From Lepidurus packardi (Eukaryota; Arthropoda; Branchiopoda; Notostraca; Triopsidae): DNA of 64,000 nucleotides. The notes beneath the pieces are model-generated. The model was not told the origin of the DNA and made no database searches. It saw only the letters and a list, made by a program, of their open reading frames with translations. Below, piece by piece: positions 35,461-49,442 of this stretch. Location: the NCBI GenBank assembly GCA_023053545.1, contig JAKZAN010000006.1, forward strand, positions 7,383,001 to 7,447,000. The letters are read 5' to 3'. Positions within the stretch are counted from its first letter, which is position 1. Each line of letters begins with the position of its first letter. Position numbers and translations under genes: made by a program.

Positions 35461-36615
35461 AAGCTTTAGTTTTTGTAAGTGAAATTGCTCTGTGGGGGAT
35501 AATTTCAGTGACTGCTTCCATGTCTGGAACTTGTCATATGGTTCATACGCACTTTCGAGTCGTTCGTTTGAGAAAGGGACCCTTCTACATGTGAGATTCT
35601 GAAAGGAGCTGAAGCGCGTTTGGCACTGGGGGGTGTATTATGCATGATCGATTCTACAAATCCTCTTAGCTATTCATCTTTAAGTGCTAGTATGTGTAGC
35701 TGTAAAAGGGAACGCAGCGTTGTTGCATATACGCGTTCTTGGACTTCCCGCCCTTGTTGCGGGTACAGCAACGCACGCCCGTTTCTCTTGCAGAAACTGG
35801 CCCTGACGGACTTTGCAGATTACTTGGTGTGTGTCTGTGGTGCAAACCAATCAACCCGGTTTTGCTTATCAAAGGGCTGTAAAGTTTGGCGGGGTTTAAA
35901 ACTCTGTGCATCCCTGTCTCCCAAAAGCGTCACGTTGAACACAACGCAGCATAGAGGGAGGTTAAGATGCCCCGCAGACTTTGGCTCAATCGTACACACG
36001 TGATAACAAGACACATGTTTAATGCTAGGCATGTAACTCGTAAGAACTTTAAAGGGATGGTGAGTTTGCTCGTGTGGTTTGGCAACAGTAACTCATCTTA
36101 GCAATCAGGTGAAATCCCAAGGCAAACCCTCTTCTCCTCCCACTCACACGGGTCAACTTGGCATTGCCCGGTGAACTTATTCCGTGGCTCTTCTCTGGAT
36201 CTTGTGTATGTATGTGTGTCTGTCTCTCGCTCGCTCTGCTCTACTCCTTAAAGCTGGGTTACTTTGCAGCCAAAAGGGGGCTGAGCATTCTCCAAGTGTG
36301 CACATCAGATCGGACACCGGGAGAAACTACACTTGAGTTCACTTTAGACCAGCCCCGTGATTGAAATTTCAGCCGTCACTCAGTAAGGGGGTAATGTCCT
36401 GCACGGTCCGGTTGGCTATATTCTCGGACTTGCTAATTAGCTCTTGGCCCCAGCATTTCCATCTGTAATTAGTCCTAGCTCCCTCGCTTTTACAAGCTAT
36501 GACCATGTTGGGCGAGATCAATGCCATAGATTGCTTTTGGCGGGCGCTCATACATTTCACTTTCTGTTCTCCATTAATCTTCTGCAAAAAACGACATATT
36601 CGCGGAAACCTATAC
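35461..36615. other. Intronic stretch, nothing recognised
   Basis: Open frames at 35620-36003 and 36158-36364 have no recognisable products. No repeats or RNA genes were identified. Confidence 0.5.
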
Positions 36616-37065
36616 GTTAAATAAGCTAAATAGGTTAAAATAGTCTTACAGTCTTACAATTGACAGAAATGTACGACATTATCGACTTTTCAAGATTGTT
36701 CCGATATTGCTATTGTTATTTGTTTAATTGCTACAATAAAGTGCCTCGAATTCTGTACTTGTATTATAATAAAAAAATATTCGTTGTAATAAAAAGTCGT
36801 TGTAAATTTGACAATACTTTATTGGCATACAAGATACAGTAGCAAATAAGCTAAATATTTTAAAATAAGTTAAAGGCTAAATAGGTTAATATAGTCTTGT
36901 ATTCTTACAATTGAGAGAAAGATACAACGTTATTGAATTCCAGGATTGTCCCGATATTTCTATTGTCATTGGACGAATTTAAAAAGCAGTAAAGCGCCTC
37001 CAAGCTCGGTACTTGTATTATATAACATAAAATACTCACTGTAATGTTAAAGTAATTGTCAATTT
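36616..37065. repeat. Tandem duplication, period about 251 bp, AT-rich
   Basis: The two copies begin near 'ctaaataggttaa' at about 36626 and 36877. They continue in parallel through 'tagtctt', 'cttacaattga', 'gattgt.ccgatatt', 'aaagtgcctc' or 'aaagcgcctc', 'gtacttgtattata' and 'aatttgacaata'. An extra short 'agctaaatattttaaaataag' segment lies at the junction. It is non-coding. Confidence 0.82.
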
Positions 37066-40000
37066 GACAATAGCACTATATTATTACAATGATACAATAA
37101 CACTATAATATTTGTAATTTTGTAATTATAATATTGCAAAAATAAAAAAAAAATGGGTTCTGTAGAACGACTTGCAAACCATAGTTCGTGTATATTAACA
37201 CCCATTTAATTCCTGGTATTAATAAAAGATGACTTGCATTGATTGCATAAACGTCGCACAGTACAGTACGTTACGGTACAAAAGTTGCGTTAAAATCTGC
37301 TTGCATAATTTCTGAACGTGAGAATGTGCTTCATCTTTTGGAGCTTCCGCTTCTCTTCTTGGTAAACCGTCGTTAGGAGAAAAACAAAAAATTCTTAACC
37401 TGAAGCTGAAACTGTGTGGGTTCTGTTCTCCTTCCTGATGAGATGCGCCACTGACAGAACCATTTCGGCATAGGTCACACACACTTTTATTACCCCCGTT
37501 TACTTTCGGTGCCACAACTTGACTCACTCTTGTCTCGCAATAACGCTTCGTTGTTTTTTTGTTCGTCGCGGAAGCTGGCTGCTGCATACTGCTGTATAGC
37601 TGCATATAGCTGGAAGATGAACGAAACTTGCTTTGTCAGCTGCCCCCTTTTTGTCAGTGCTGTGAAAGCAGAATCAGAGAGCAGCCTCGGAAATCAACTT
37701 GTGTTAAGACAAGTATGGCTTTAACCGTGGCTGCCATACTGCCACGGATATCCGCCACGACATAGCCATAACCCATAAATGCATAGCTAATGATGCTTTC
37801 CCCGACCCAGCTACCAATCTTAATGCATATGGAGAGGTGCAAAGCCAAGCAGTATTCCTATCTGCCTCGCTCTCGTTCTCTCTCCTTGATATGAGGAATA
37901 TGTAACAGCAACTCTTTGTCTTGAGACGGTCTGTCTCAATGCCCAGCTTCTTTCGTCAAGAAACAAAATAAAACGTTTTGGCTGGGTGCAAATTCCAATG
38001 CCAATGTGGATGATTTTTATGTATTTTTTCTGGACAAGGATGTTTTAAACACACAACCAATCAAGAGCTGACTGTTTACCTCTAAAGTGACTTGTTTGGG
38101 GAATTAACCCCTTCTGCATGTAACAATCCGGGCTCTGGGAATGTACTGCGAGTGCTGCAGCTGATGCCATGTTGGAAGATCTTCAATGCTGGACTCTGTT
38201 TTTGTACTTTTGGCTGTTCGGGTATATAGACTGTTTAGCTATGGCTCTGTCTCTCCGCTGGCAAACTGTTTCCTGTAAATTATTGCAAATTGGTTCGAGC
38301 GCGAGCTCGCTTACTGGGCTAGTTTTACCGCCCTTCCGCAAATTCGCCCCAATTAGGTCTAGTGTTCTATATACACAAGCGGGTTCTCGTCCTCTGTTCT
38401 GGTTCCGATCCCTAATCTCGCCAACATTTCCAATTTGCTGTTTTAGATATATTTATGTATATTTTTTCCCCGCGTGTTTTCGGAAAATTGGTGGAAAAGA
38501 AAAAGTAATCAGGACGGAATTGGTCCTTCGTGTATTTTTTGGGGCATTTTTTGTTTTTTTTTTAGGTTATGAAAAAGCTTCTTGGATTATTATTAAATAT
38601 CCCCAAAGAGAGAGGGGTGGGTATTAAAAGGGAGGTTACGCAGGGGCAATGTTACACCTTTGTGCTTGCTTTGATCTTGTACTTAGACGTCATGCCAGCC
38701 ACCTTTTCCTTCTTTTTTTTTGGCTTGATACCTTCACCTCCTGTAATATGCTCTGAAAAAGGATCGAGAGAGAGCGAGCGTGAGAGTAGAAAGGGCATCA
38801 GAAGCTCCAGTGCTGCCTCTTTACGTTCTCTGATCTCCCCCTCGCAATATTTCCCAAAATGGAAATAAGGTGTCGGTAGCCTTTGAAGTTTCCCACTTAA
38901 GCATTCCTCTCACGCCGTCCAGCCTCATCAATGCCGGGCTCTAATGAGCGTAATTACCAGCATCCCTGGGCCATTGATCGGATCCCGGCCCACATATAAC
39001 CGCAACTAACGCCCCGACCCCCGACCCTGGGACCCCCTCCCTTCCTAACAACCCTTGGCGTGGTATTGAATCATTCACTGTTGGAACCTTAGTGAAAGAA
39101 GAGGGGACTGTTGGCTCAAACACGGCAGGAGAGCTTGGTTAGCTTGGTTTCCAACAGAATAGGACTACCGAAAAAGTACGACTTGTGTATATATTATGGT
39201 ACCCTTGATTAGAAAGTACCAAATATGGGCATATGGTCAATCCCGGGAGCAAGTGTACAAACATTAAGAACAAGCATGGACGAAGATAAAAGAAAAGAAA
39301 TGAGACCAAGCAAATCTCTTATTCTCATTTACAATTCGGGTCGCTCATGGTATCAAAAGCTGCCCCTTGGTACACTTGGTATCAGAAAGCTCGAGGACAG
39401 TTGGTATCGCTTTTGTTCATGTATTCAAAAAGCGCAATACTGTACCTTTTTTGTTAATAGGAATAACTACCTTTTTACATGCTATTGTGGAGATGCCAAC
39501 ATGACAATTCTAACCGCAGGAACCGGAAAAGCGATTGTGTTTGTTATGTAAAGGGAAAATACAACAACGGATTCTTTGAGAGGTGGAATTGAATAGGACG
39601 TCGCATAGACACATAGACGGCACCGCTATCGTGCCGAGTAATCGGTTTGTTCTAGAAAATATTCTCTATGATGGCTTCCCCATATAGCAGGTGATGGACG
39701 TGTGTCGCCCTCACGTCAGTTTTCAATTCGGACAGGTGGAAAGAGGGGACATGTCACAAAGGTACACCGTCCCAACCGGCATTTTGGATCTTTCTTTTCA
39801 TTAGGCCTAATGATTTCACAAAAAGCGTTCGATCTCTTGAATCCTAGAACCCTAGAAGCATAAAAGCAAAATAGGCAATGCAGTGGGTGCCTGAACGAAG
39901 ATATTTCCATTTTCTTATTTCTTGTTTATGTTTTTGTCTTCGGGAAACCTGCGGAATGGTCAGCTTCGAATGACAGCAGAAGAGGCTCCGTACAGATTAC

Positions 40001-42302
40001 CGATGATTAGTGTTTTGAGGTCTCTCCGTTGCGTGCTACCAACGAACCCAAAATGTTTAAAATTTTCCGAAGCCCCTTTTTTCCCTTGGAAATGGGCGAT
40101 CCACACACACACACGGCCGGGCCTCATCTTGATGCTTGTCTCACTGTTTGATGGACTGACAGCGAAAAGCCACGAGGATTACAACTTTTGGGGGGGTTTA
40201 CGCATAATGGATCATGGTACCTTAACTTCCGAAGAAGAGCCATATGGAATACGGGCTATGATGGGAAGTTGTCGTGTTTTGCTCGCCAAGTGAAACCGAA
40301 GTATATACGCATAATATACCGCAAGCTGTAGCTCTCAAAACAAACGCGGTTTTCGAAAAAATTTTTCAAAATAGATTTTTTGTTTCCACTTCCTTCACAG
40401 CACTAAATATGCCGCATCCTCGCTTAGAAAGGGAGGGTTTTTGGTAGATATAACTGTGAGTATCTCAGCTTATGGATGACTTCCTTTGGAAGTTAGACAG
40501 TTTTTTGACAAGACAAGCATTCCTGTACACTGTACGGCGGACACGCGGCTTAGTTAGGCATAAGAAGAACGAAAAGAAGAGCTCGGATTTTTTTTTTTAA
40601 CTAATGTCTGATTTAATAACTTGACGAGGGTAATGGCTGTCTAGGAAGGGGGCGTGGTAGACTAAGCTGGAGTTGGTTCTCACGTCGTTCAACACGTACG
40701 ACCTTTAACCCGTTTTTGCTTTATTGTTTCGAGTCTTCCGATTAAGACGTAACGTTACGTAACGCTCGCCAAACCTGACAATCATTGTAATGCACAGTTT
40801 CTTGATGAAATTAAGGAGAAATATGCTGAACAATTAGCTCTTCCTTTGTTCACAAGTCCTAAACAGGCGAGAAGAAAACTTTTAGAATTCGCATTCAGAA
40901 TTATTGGCGTATTAAGGTTAGATTTGTGGATTGTTTTATTTTGTTTTTAGACTTCGCTATAGCTATACTTTAGACACGTTCTTTGGTCAATTATTTGATC
41001 TTAAACTTACGATTCAATACTGGGCACCTCTTGAACCCATACAATAGGGTAAATATTGAATTTATTGGGAATTTTGGCAAAAAAATTAAAAGAATTAGCT
41101 AGTTTTTCGATTTTGATAAAAAAAATTTAGCTTAACATTTGTCTAAGAGTAGTACAGAATTTGGAGGCACTTTGTGACAGTAATGTACAAAATTGATGTT
41201 CTAGCACTATGTTATGGGCATAAAAGGTACACGCAATATTTCGTTATTTCGTTAATATTTCGCAGTATGTGCCAAGAAATGAGTTTGTTATACAACCAGG
41301 CTAGGAAGTACTGAAAGGGGTTATTCGGCCGGGGAAACGATTATCGATGATGAGGGGGGTATTTGGCCGTACTCCCCCCACTAATTTGCCTGGATCGCTT
41401 AGCGATACGTTTTTTGTTGTTTTCCTGGAAGTGGAGGACGAGAAGAGATTTTGATTCATGGCATCCGACTAAGGCAGCAATGGGTACCATAACATTTCAG
41501 CGATCGAGAGCCCATCGTGTCGTAACTACGGAAAATGGGCCGGTTGCGTTACGGGAAAGAACTCCTTTCGAGTCACATCAGAATCTCGTCAGTCACTGTC
41601 ACCCCAGGCACGCCCACGTCCAATTCCTCAACTTCTGTTCCATTCTAACCCCGAGTTTAACCTCATTTCCAGTCTTAGAATGTTGCTTTATTATCTACCC
41701 CCAAAAATTTCATAAATTCAAAATTAAAATCTTTTACAAATATTAGAAAACGCAATGGAACTGGTTTTACTCTAAAAGAAGGTGAGCCTTGAGCAACTGG
41801 GGGAGGAGGAGGGATGGGGTGGTTTTGGGAAGTGTGTTTTCGTTTTAATTTAGTAAATGCGACCATAGGGAATCCGGCAAAGAGACCTATAACGAGGATC
41901 AAAGAATTGTTCAAAAGGAATGAACATTTTACCCCGTTAACGACTGTGAAGCTTTTGACGATAGACGGAGGGCTTGAAAGAGGGGGGCTCAATGCTCAAA
42001 GCACCTTTTTCATCTATTTCTGTCGGATTTTATGACAAAGGGTGTTCAGGGTTTGTTATGAGATTTCGGGAAAAAGATTGGTTACTCCGTTAGTGAATAA
42101 TTCCTCGCCTCGTCACCTGTCAAGGCTGTGCAACGCACTTTCAACTTTTAACTACTGATGAAGCAAGACCCTTATGTCGTTTCACTAAGTACTCTCTATA
42201 TAATGATTCAAACTTGGATTACGATGCTTGTAAAACTTAGAATCTCTCTCTCTCTCTGTTTCTCTATATAAATGGTGCAAACTTGGGTTAGGATGCAAAT
42301 AT
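37066..42302. other. Intronic stretch, nothing recognised
   Basis: No recognisable gene or mobile element in 5.2 kb. Open frames such as 37219-37605 (minus), 38169-38627 (plus) and 41363-41746 (plus) have no identifiable domains. A CT run precedes the next MITE at about 42244-42258. Confidence 0.5.
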
Positions 42303-42854
42303 TAAGGCTCCCGTATACCTTAGCTTATCGGTGCAAAACAGTCGCAGATGGCGCTGATGTTTGTTATTGTTTTGCAAAAGCCCTGCGTATAGAAAGTAAA
42401 CAAAGAAATGAAATTGCCCGCAAAGTTCCTACGTTTGTTTGGCTTACGGAAAGTACGATTTTTCACCACATTTTGCTGTAGCAGCACAAGGTCCCAAATC
42501 AAGTCGGGACAAAATTTCTCGAAGACTTGAAAGCAATGATACTACTCTTGAAAGCAAAGCAATGTCAGATTTGAAAGCAATCTAACAGAAATTTTTCTTT
42601 TTTTAGCAGCTAGTACACAATCAAAAGACGTATTTATAGGCAACGTATTTCACATAGTTGCAAACTTCATTTGCACGTCACTAGTTTATTATTAATTGCA
42701 AAAAAAGTTAAATTGGTTGTGCATTCGATGTTAGTGTACACAAGCGAGCTGTCGAAGACTTTTTTTCATGAAGTGCGCTGGTTTTTATCGAAAAGTTGTT
42801 CCGAAATTACCCATGCTAGCCGCCTATCCCAAGCTAAAGTATACGAGAGCATTA
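42303..42854 (+). mobile_element. TA-flanked MITE, copy C
   Basis: The left end TA plus 'aggctcccgtatacctta' and the right end 'aaagtatacgagagcat' plus TA form imperfect terminal inverted repeats. The internal words 'cagtcgcagatggcgctgat', 'gtagcagcacaaggtcccaa', 'cacatagttgcaaacttc' and 'attggttgtgcattcgatg' are shared with copies A, B and D. The internal inverted repeat is partly decayed ('agctagtacacaatcaa' against 'attggttgtgcattcg'). It is about 552 bp with no transposase. Confidence 0.85.
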
Positions 42855-45800
42855 AGAACATATATACAGAGAGAAAGAGACAAAAGAGAGAGCGAAATGT
42901 GCGATTACGAAAGATAAAACGACTGATTAGGAATGCAATGTTTTATTGGCGTCATCCTACGCTACATCGATCAACGATCCCATCTGAGCAGCAATCATCG
43001 CATCTATGATCAATCGGGCTCATCAATCACCGATAAGTCCCTCCACTTAAGGGCCAAAATATTAAAAAAACAAAACCAAAAAAAAAATCAGCTATTATAT
43101 CCTAGACAGGGCTCGCTTTTCCAGCTTTAACATTTACGTCTAGGAAATACCAAGGTTGATGGCTTGCAAAAAAAAAAAAAAGAAAAAAGGGCCTGTCTTG
43201 TTCGAGTTTTGTCTACATTTTCCTTTCGCTTTTGCAGTCAAAAAAGGATGCGTGATGAACGATTTCCTGACCATATCAAATTCAGATAGGAATTTTGTGA
43301 GGGGGTGCAAAGCGAAGCATTTCTTTTTTTTTGTGGTCTAGTTATCGCTTACATTGAGGGGTTGGAAAGATGGGAAAAAAGTCTCTTAGTAAAGCAATGA
43401 AAAAGAAAAACTTGCACTCGCATAAGGTCACACAACCTTTTCTCCCTCTATATTCTTTCTCACCCCATCCAAGTCCCGTCCTAAACCATGGCAAAGTTTT
43501 ACAGCTGCGTGAATATCCAGGGTGTGATTTTTTTCCCCGCCCTCCTTCTACCCTGCTGTGATCGTTTAACCCCCTGCAGTGGGAAATCGATAGGTACCCG
43601 TGTTAACCTCTGCAACCCCCACACTTGTCAATCATCAAAGCCCTCAGCATTGAAAAGGATTGCGTTGAACTGAAAAGTCATTCGATATTTTTCTCTCCAC
43701 TGCGGTTTCCATTATGTTCTTTCCATTCATTATGTTCTTGTCTCTTGTTCATTTTTTCTTTTTTGTGTTTCTTTGGGGGTGGGGGAAGGAGGAGAATAAT
43801 TAGGGCGGGAGGGTTATTCATTCTCTGTGACTGTGTGTTGTGTAATAATTGCCAGGAAACGATTTACAAGGAGAAATCGCTAGGCACCTTAATCATTGAG
43901 TGGTTATTTTTAATTGGGTAGCAAAATGTGCGGAAAATTGTACTGTACGCCGTTGAGGGAACAAAAAATACGACTATTTTATGGTGGCGTCACGCCAATT
44001 TTCTATTTTATTTATTTTAGTACGCTCAGGACAGTGCATACAAACACGTCACGTTTTTCCAGCGTTTAATTAGGTGTTACGTCCGGAATTTTTAAATTCG
44101 CATTTCTTAAAACAAAATTTCGTAAAAAAACGTGGGAAGTTTCCTGTGTTCTTCTTGAGAAGACAAACGTACTCGAACGTTTAATGGAACCCAGGTGTTG
44201 GCCTTTTTTTCGGAAAACACTTTGGCAGTGGAAAGGATAAAATGCCTTTGCGTGATGGAGGCTCGTAATGACCAATAAGTCACCCTGTTTTCACACCTCA
44301 ATTGCCCAGACCATCCCACCAGACACTTGCCCAGAATTATTGAGGCCCTATGTCTTACGGATGGACCTAGAAACTTCCCCGTTGACTATTATATCGCTTT
44401 TTTCTTTTTTTTTTTTTACCTCTCCGAGATTCGCATTCGCCAGCCGAGCATTCCTCTGTGACAAGCCTCGTTCCAAAGCTGTCTTAAAAGTAAAAAAATC
44501 TATCTATTCCCAAAAGGTAGTTTCTTAGTTGCTCTTTGATCCTCCTCAAGCTCTTGATATTGGTACCGCGCAGGCCAAGTGTGAACGTGTTGTGGATCTT
44601 TGGTACGCAACAGGTGCTTAAAGGGTCACGAAAGCGAAAAGCGCGTTGCATTACGTTACGTTGGGTTGATAATGGGGGCCATTGCAGGCTGTTTTGCCCC
44701 CTCTCCCCCTCCTTTTTAAAGGAAAGATGGCGGTTATTTAAGGAAAAAAGGAATTTTTTTGGCGTTAAGATAGTGAAATGTGAAATGGTTATGTGAAATG
44801 TCTGCTCTAGCTGTTTTTCTTTTCTTTTTATGTTTGTCTTGCCTCGAGGAGCGATTATCTTGAAAAATTTTGATTGGCGATAAGTTACTGGAGGCCGTTA
44901 GTGGCTTTCGAAGCCCCGAAATGAGCAGGCAGATGGGTTATGAGCAATGTATGATTCTGGGGGTCTTCACTCTTATTTGGGTGGAGGTTAACTGTCAAGC
45001 CGCGGAACGAAGAATGACGAAGATAATGGATGGCTGCAACAGTTGGCCGTGCACGGAGTACACGGAGGGAACGAGAGAGATAGGGAGAAAAAAAGCACCA
45101 GAAAACCCATCACCATCACTGCTGTTATAGGGCCAGCCATGGCTTTTCTTGTATATCCGGCAAAAAGGCTGGATGGCATATATAGCATGGCGTAGTAAGA
45201 ACAGTGAGGGACAAGAGAGATGAGCGAGCCTTTGCTTGCGAACCAGGCAAGAAATTAAACAGGAACAACTGAGAAAGCCTTATTTTTATTTCTCTTTTTT
45301 CTGGGGTACGTTTATGAGATCCGTGCTGCTCGCCAGACTCTTGTTCGTCTAATAATTATATACCCTAAGACATCGGAGACGCTCGAGGGGAGCAAATGCG
45401 AATCGGCCAGAGATTTCGATGAATATAGGATATAGGATCTCCTCTAGCTTTCGTTCCCTTCGCGTTGGTATTGGGGAGGAATGGCTGGAGCCTGTGCGTC
45501 TTTGCAAGTCCACATAAATAATTCCGCCTTAAAGTTCACAAAGCGCTCGCACTATCCATAGCACTGTGCGTGACGCGTCGTTTTGACAGCGCTGATGAAT
45601 GATGAATTGCTATGCTTCAAAGCAGGATAGCTCAAATAGGAGCATTGGGAAGTAATTGTTTTTTACTTTACTTTAGCTTCCTTTCTGCAAGTCCAGATCA
45701 TAAGCATTAAGTTATTTTTGTAGTAATTTTTTTACTTGACGCTAAAAAGTTAAGTCCACTCGGAATCCTGGAAAGTCCAATAAGCTTCCAGTTAAGATTT

Positions 45801-48800
45801 TTTTTAAACCTTTCCTTTGCCAGATGAAGAATTCGGCGTATTTGTTAGGTATTAAGGAGTTCACAGCCGTGAAGCATTGTGGGGAAAAGGGCAAAAGAGG
45901 GATGTATAACGCATATGACGTAACGTAATGTTCATTTGGCATAAAAGGGTAAGGAGTCACCGAGTACTCCCGTGCAATGTCACGCTAAGCTCGGAAAGAG
46001 CCATCAAAAAAAGCTTTTATTTAGTTGCGTCGTCGGAAGAACATTCCTTTGCATGTCTTTTTTCTGCGTCTTCTGTAGTTGACTCTTTTCCGTCATCACC
46101 TTTTGACCCCGCAGCTGCTCTTCCCACGTTACTCATGTGTTCTTTGAGATGACAGCTTCTGCGTATGTCTCCCTGACTTGTCCCTGACGATGGAGAAACA
46201 ATCGCAATGAAAATACGACTGTCACAAACCCTCCTTTGGGGCTTTGCGGAACTGTCGGGAGAAATCATTTCAGATATGGCGCATTTCTCGTACTCTTCCC
46301 TCCTGCTCTTCCCACTCCCCCTCCTTCCGCCTCCTACATCGAAAAAGAGGTTCATTAGCGAAAGTTAGCTTTGGTTTTTTGGAACAGAGGTTAAAAAAGG
46401 GGAAAATATAACACGACGAACATGTCCCCTCCCCGCGCGTATATGTATAGACTTCCAGGGGGTATATAGAGCAATGCTGGGTCTTCCTTTTTTTGGGTGC
46501 TTTAGTTCGATGTTCTCGATTGCTGTTCCCAGATAGCTGCTCTTTATGGCAATTAGGACCCAGGTTTTTAATTAAGAACCCAGCTGGAGGACAAAAATTT
46601 CCATTCTGTGTCCCAAAAGGAGACAGTTCGCAGAGCAGCGAAAAGTAAAAATGCAGGATATTTTCCGCAGCAACCCATCTGCATAAATTAGTACAGGAAA
46701 CAAAAGAGATGGTTGTACATGAAAAGAGGCAGGCTTTATACATAAGGTGATATTAAAATGTGTAGGGGTTAGACCCGTTAGACGCTGTTTTACGATTCCG
46801 TGCTACTCAGCCATAAAGTACCGGGCTGATCATGCGGTTCATGTAACCAAACCTGAGTTGTTGGAACAAAAAAGCAAAAATTGCTGTCCTCTTTACGATT
46901 TGTACCTTCATGTGAGTATGGTTTTACGTTAGTTACCCTGGGATAGTTTCTTATTGTGCACTTATAGCCTTCATATCCTTCAGTATCTTGATCCAAAGGT
47001 ATATTAAGGAAGCAATAAGGGGGGTGAGAGTCCACCCAAAGAGAGCACATTGAAGGCATATCTAATGTCTTGATAACTCACTTTGGAGCATCGTTATGTA
47101 CCATACCCTAAATCAATAGCTTTGTGTATAGTACATGGGTGCTTGTATGCGTCGTTCTTGCTCTATGGTAATCAGCCTCCACAGGCAGGGGGCCCATAAA
47201 AAAAGGACCCACTTGTGTGCATATGCAAGAGGGGATTGAATAGAAAGACGAGCATCATAGATCGTCTTGCCGTTTCCTAATGGCGTCGCCATTGGAGGTC
47301 ATCAAGCAAAGCAGAGAGGTATTGCGGGCGATGTGTGGAGCAAGCATCCCAGAAATTGCTTTATATTCCTGCAGCACTATAAAGCAAATCTCCCATTTTT
47401 TTATTTTTGTGGCGTCTCCCTTTGTCTGTCATGCACTCTTTCCTTGAAGCAAAACCCCCAAACCATAAAAACGTGTAGTAGTGGGCCTGCTTTCTTCTAT
47501 ATCTTCCCCAACAAACAGAGACAAAACATCTGGAGATGTGAGACGAGAAAATGTGAGACCATTGCGATGCTTTAGATTCAGAAGTATGGGCTTCCCAAGC
47601 GGTGGGGAAACAAAAAAGTGGTTGTAAAATGTGTTGGCCATTATTTGGCCGCCCTCTCCTTCTTTACATGCTCCTCTCTAATCAATGAACAATGGGTTAA
47701 GGCGGATTTTTTTTGTTTTTCTCCCTACCCCCCTCTTTTATTTCTGGTTAGCGCGAGAACCGTGGAGCTCTGGATGGTGGGGAGGGAGGTGATATTCAAA
47801 ACGACCTCGAATATTCATGGTGCGTTGTTTGTGCGGGACAAGTATGGTGGGAAATGGGAATGAAGTTGTCACGTGACAGAGAACGGCTTGTCCAGCAATT
47901 TAACGTTTCCCAGGTCCGAAGAGACCGCGGTAAAGATAAGGTTTTCGCCCGTACAATACTGGGTGCATCCCCGCAACTGTCTAACGTGTTGCATATATGC
48001 ATGAAGCCTTAAAAGTTGGGGGGTGAGAGCGAATCAAACCGGAAGTTTCCGTGCTACACAGTTGAGGGAGTCAAATGCTCCAAGTGAGCTTCTGATCAGT
48101 TTACGTTCGAGGTTATTATATGTGTGGGAGTTATTGGAATAGGGAAACGAGCGCCACGTCAGTGGGCTTGGAGGTCTTAACAATGAATGACCTTTTCATG
48201 GACGAGCTAATGGTTTGCATGGTGTACATCAGAAAGAGATCACCATGACAGCTAAAATGCATGAAGCAATAGTTAACCTGTATTTCAAGTTTCCAACCCT
48301 CAACTCTCAATCCCGCTGGTTTACTGTAAATGAGGCGATCAGTGGCTTGGCAAAAATACAAATCACCGGGAATGAAGACTTCATCTTCCAAGCAGGGAGT
48401 CTCTGTATCATTCCGTAATTCTATCATTTCCGCATTTTTTTTTAAATCCCTGATACCTAAAAGAGACACAGCTCTGGGAGGCGAATTATTTGCCTCTTTC
48501 AGCCCCAGCAATGTCGACAGCAATCTTTATTGGCGTTGTGATACCAATGATATCTTTTTAATACCCAAACCGCTTCACCCATGGGGCATTATCGAATTTT
48601 CAATTAGAGCTTAGCAGGCAAAGCTTAGCAATGTGAAGAAGAAAGAAGAGAATGAGTCGATATCACAGAGAATGTATAAGTCTGGCATTTCCGGCTTTAA
48701 AACTGTTATGCTGGAGTAATAAGCGGGCGTATTGTTTACCAGGCCCCTTTTTCTGTACTTTTCTGTATACTGTACGTATATACAACGTTCAACGGTTTAG

Positions 48801-49442
48801 GGGAAGAAAAGTCTTTTGGGGCCGTTGTAAAGTATTAATGGAGAAAAAAGGGAGTCAATGGTATGTGTATACATGGAATAGCCCCACCCTTTGCGTATAG
48901 TTAACGGTATCATTAATTCCAGGGGAAATTCTTGCGTGTTTGAAGTGGACTATTGCTATGGCTCAGCTCATCGCTCTTTTTGTGTCAGTTCTAATCCAAC
49001 ACGTTGAGTCGAGTAGAGTGAGGTAGATTTTGCGTGCTGGAAAAGAGCAACGGGGTAGTATGGGTGGACTTTTTCCGGGTTTCATGCGTGGCGAGAGCTC
49101 TCCCCCCAGAATTTCATCACAATGATGAGGGACTTTGGCTACCTAAAACAGCCTAGGTCAGTACAGCACGAGTCCGTCAGGTCACAAGACGCAAAGGGAG
49201 CGTTAATGAAAGCGGTTTTATTGGTCCGATGGGGCTAATAAACACCAGGATGCGCGCACTTGGATCATTGTGGGGCGAAAAAGTGGGACATGGAACATGT
49301 ACACCCAAAACGAAAGTCTCGACATGGACCCTTTATAGGTTTTACACGCTCTGTTATAGACGCTATGCAACAATTTCCCCTCATTAGCTGAAACATCATC
49401 ACCCCAGTAACCCAGGTTAAAAGGTCAATCTCACTCGTTTTT
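42855..49442. other. Intronic stretch, nothing recognised
   Basis: About 6.6 kb of intron with several A and T runs (for example 43160-43190). Minus-strand frames 46017-46355, 46270-46743 and 48131-48523 are 112-157 codons long. The first has a charged C-terminal part, but no family is recognised and no splice or promoter context supports them. Confidence 0.5.

Noticed and set aside
46017-46743. Two overlapping minus-strand frames with charged stretches
   Set aside because: They are in different frames, share no domain with known proteins, and contain repeat-like low complexity.
48131-48523. 130-codon minus-strand frame with a rather coding-like composition
   Set aside because: No family recognised. 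The opposite strand is also open for 67 codons in the same place, so neither is convincing.
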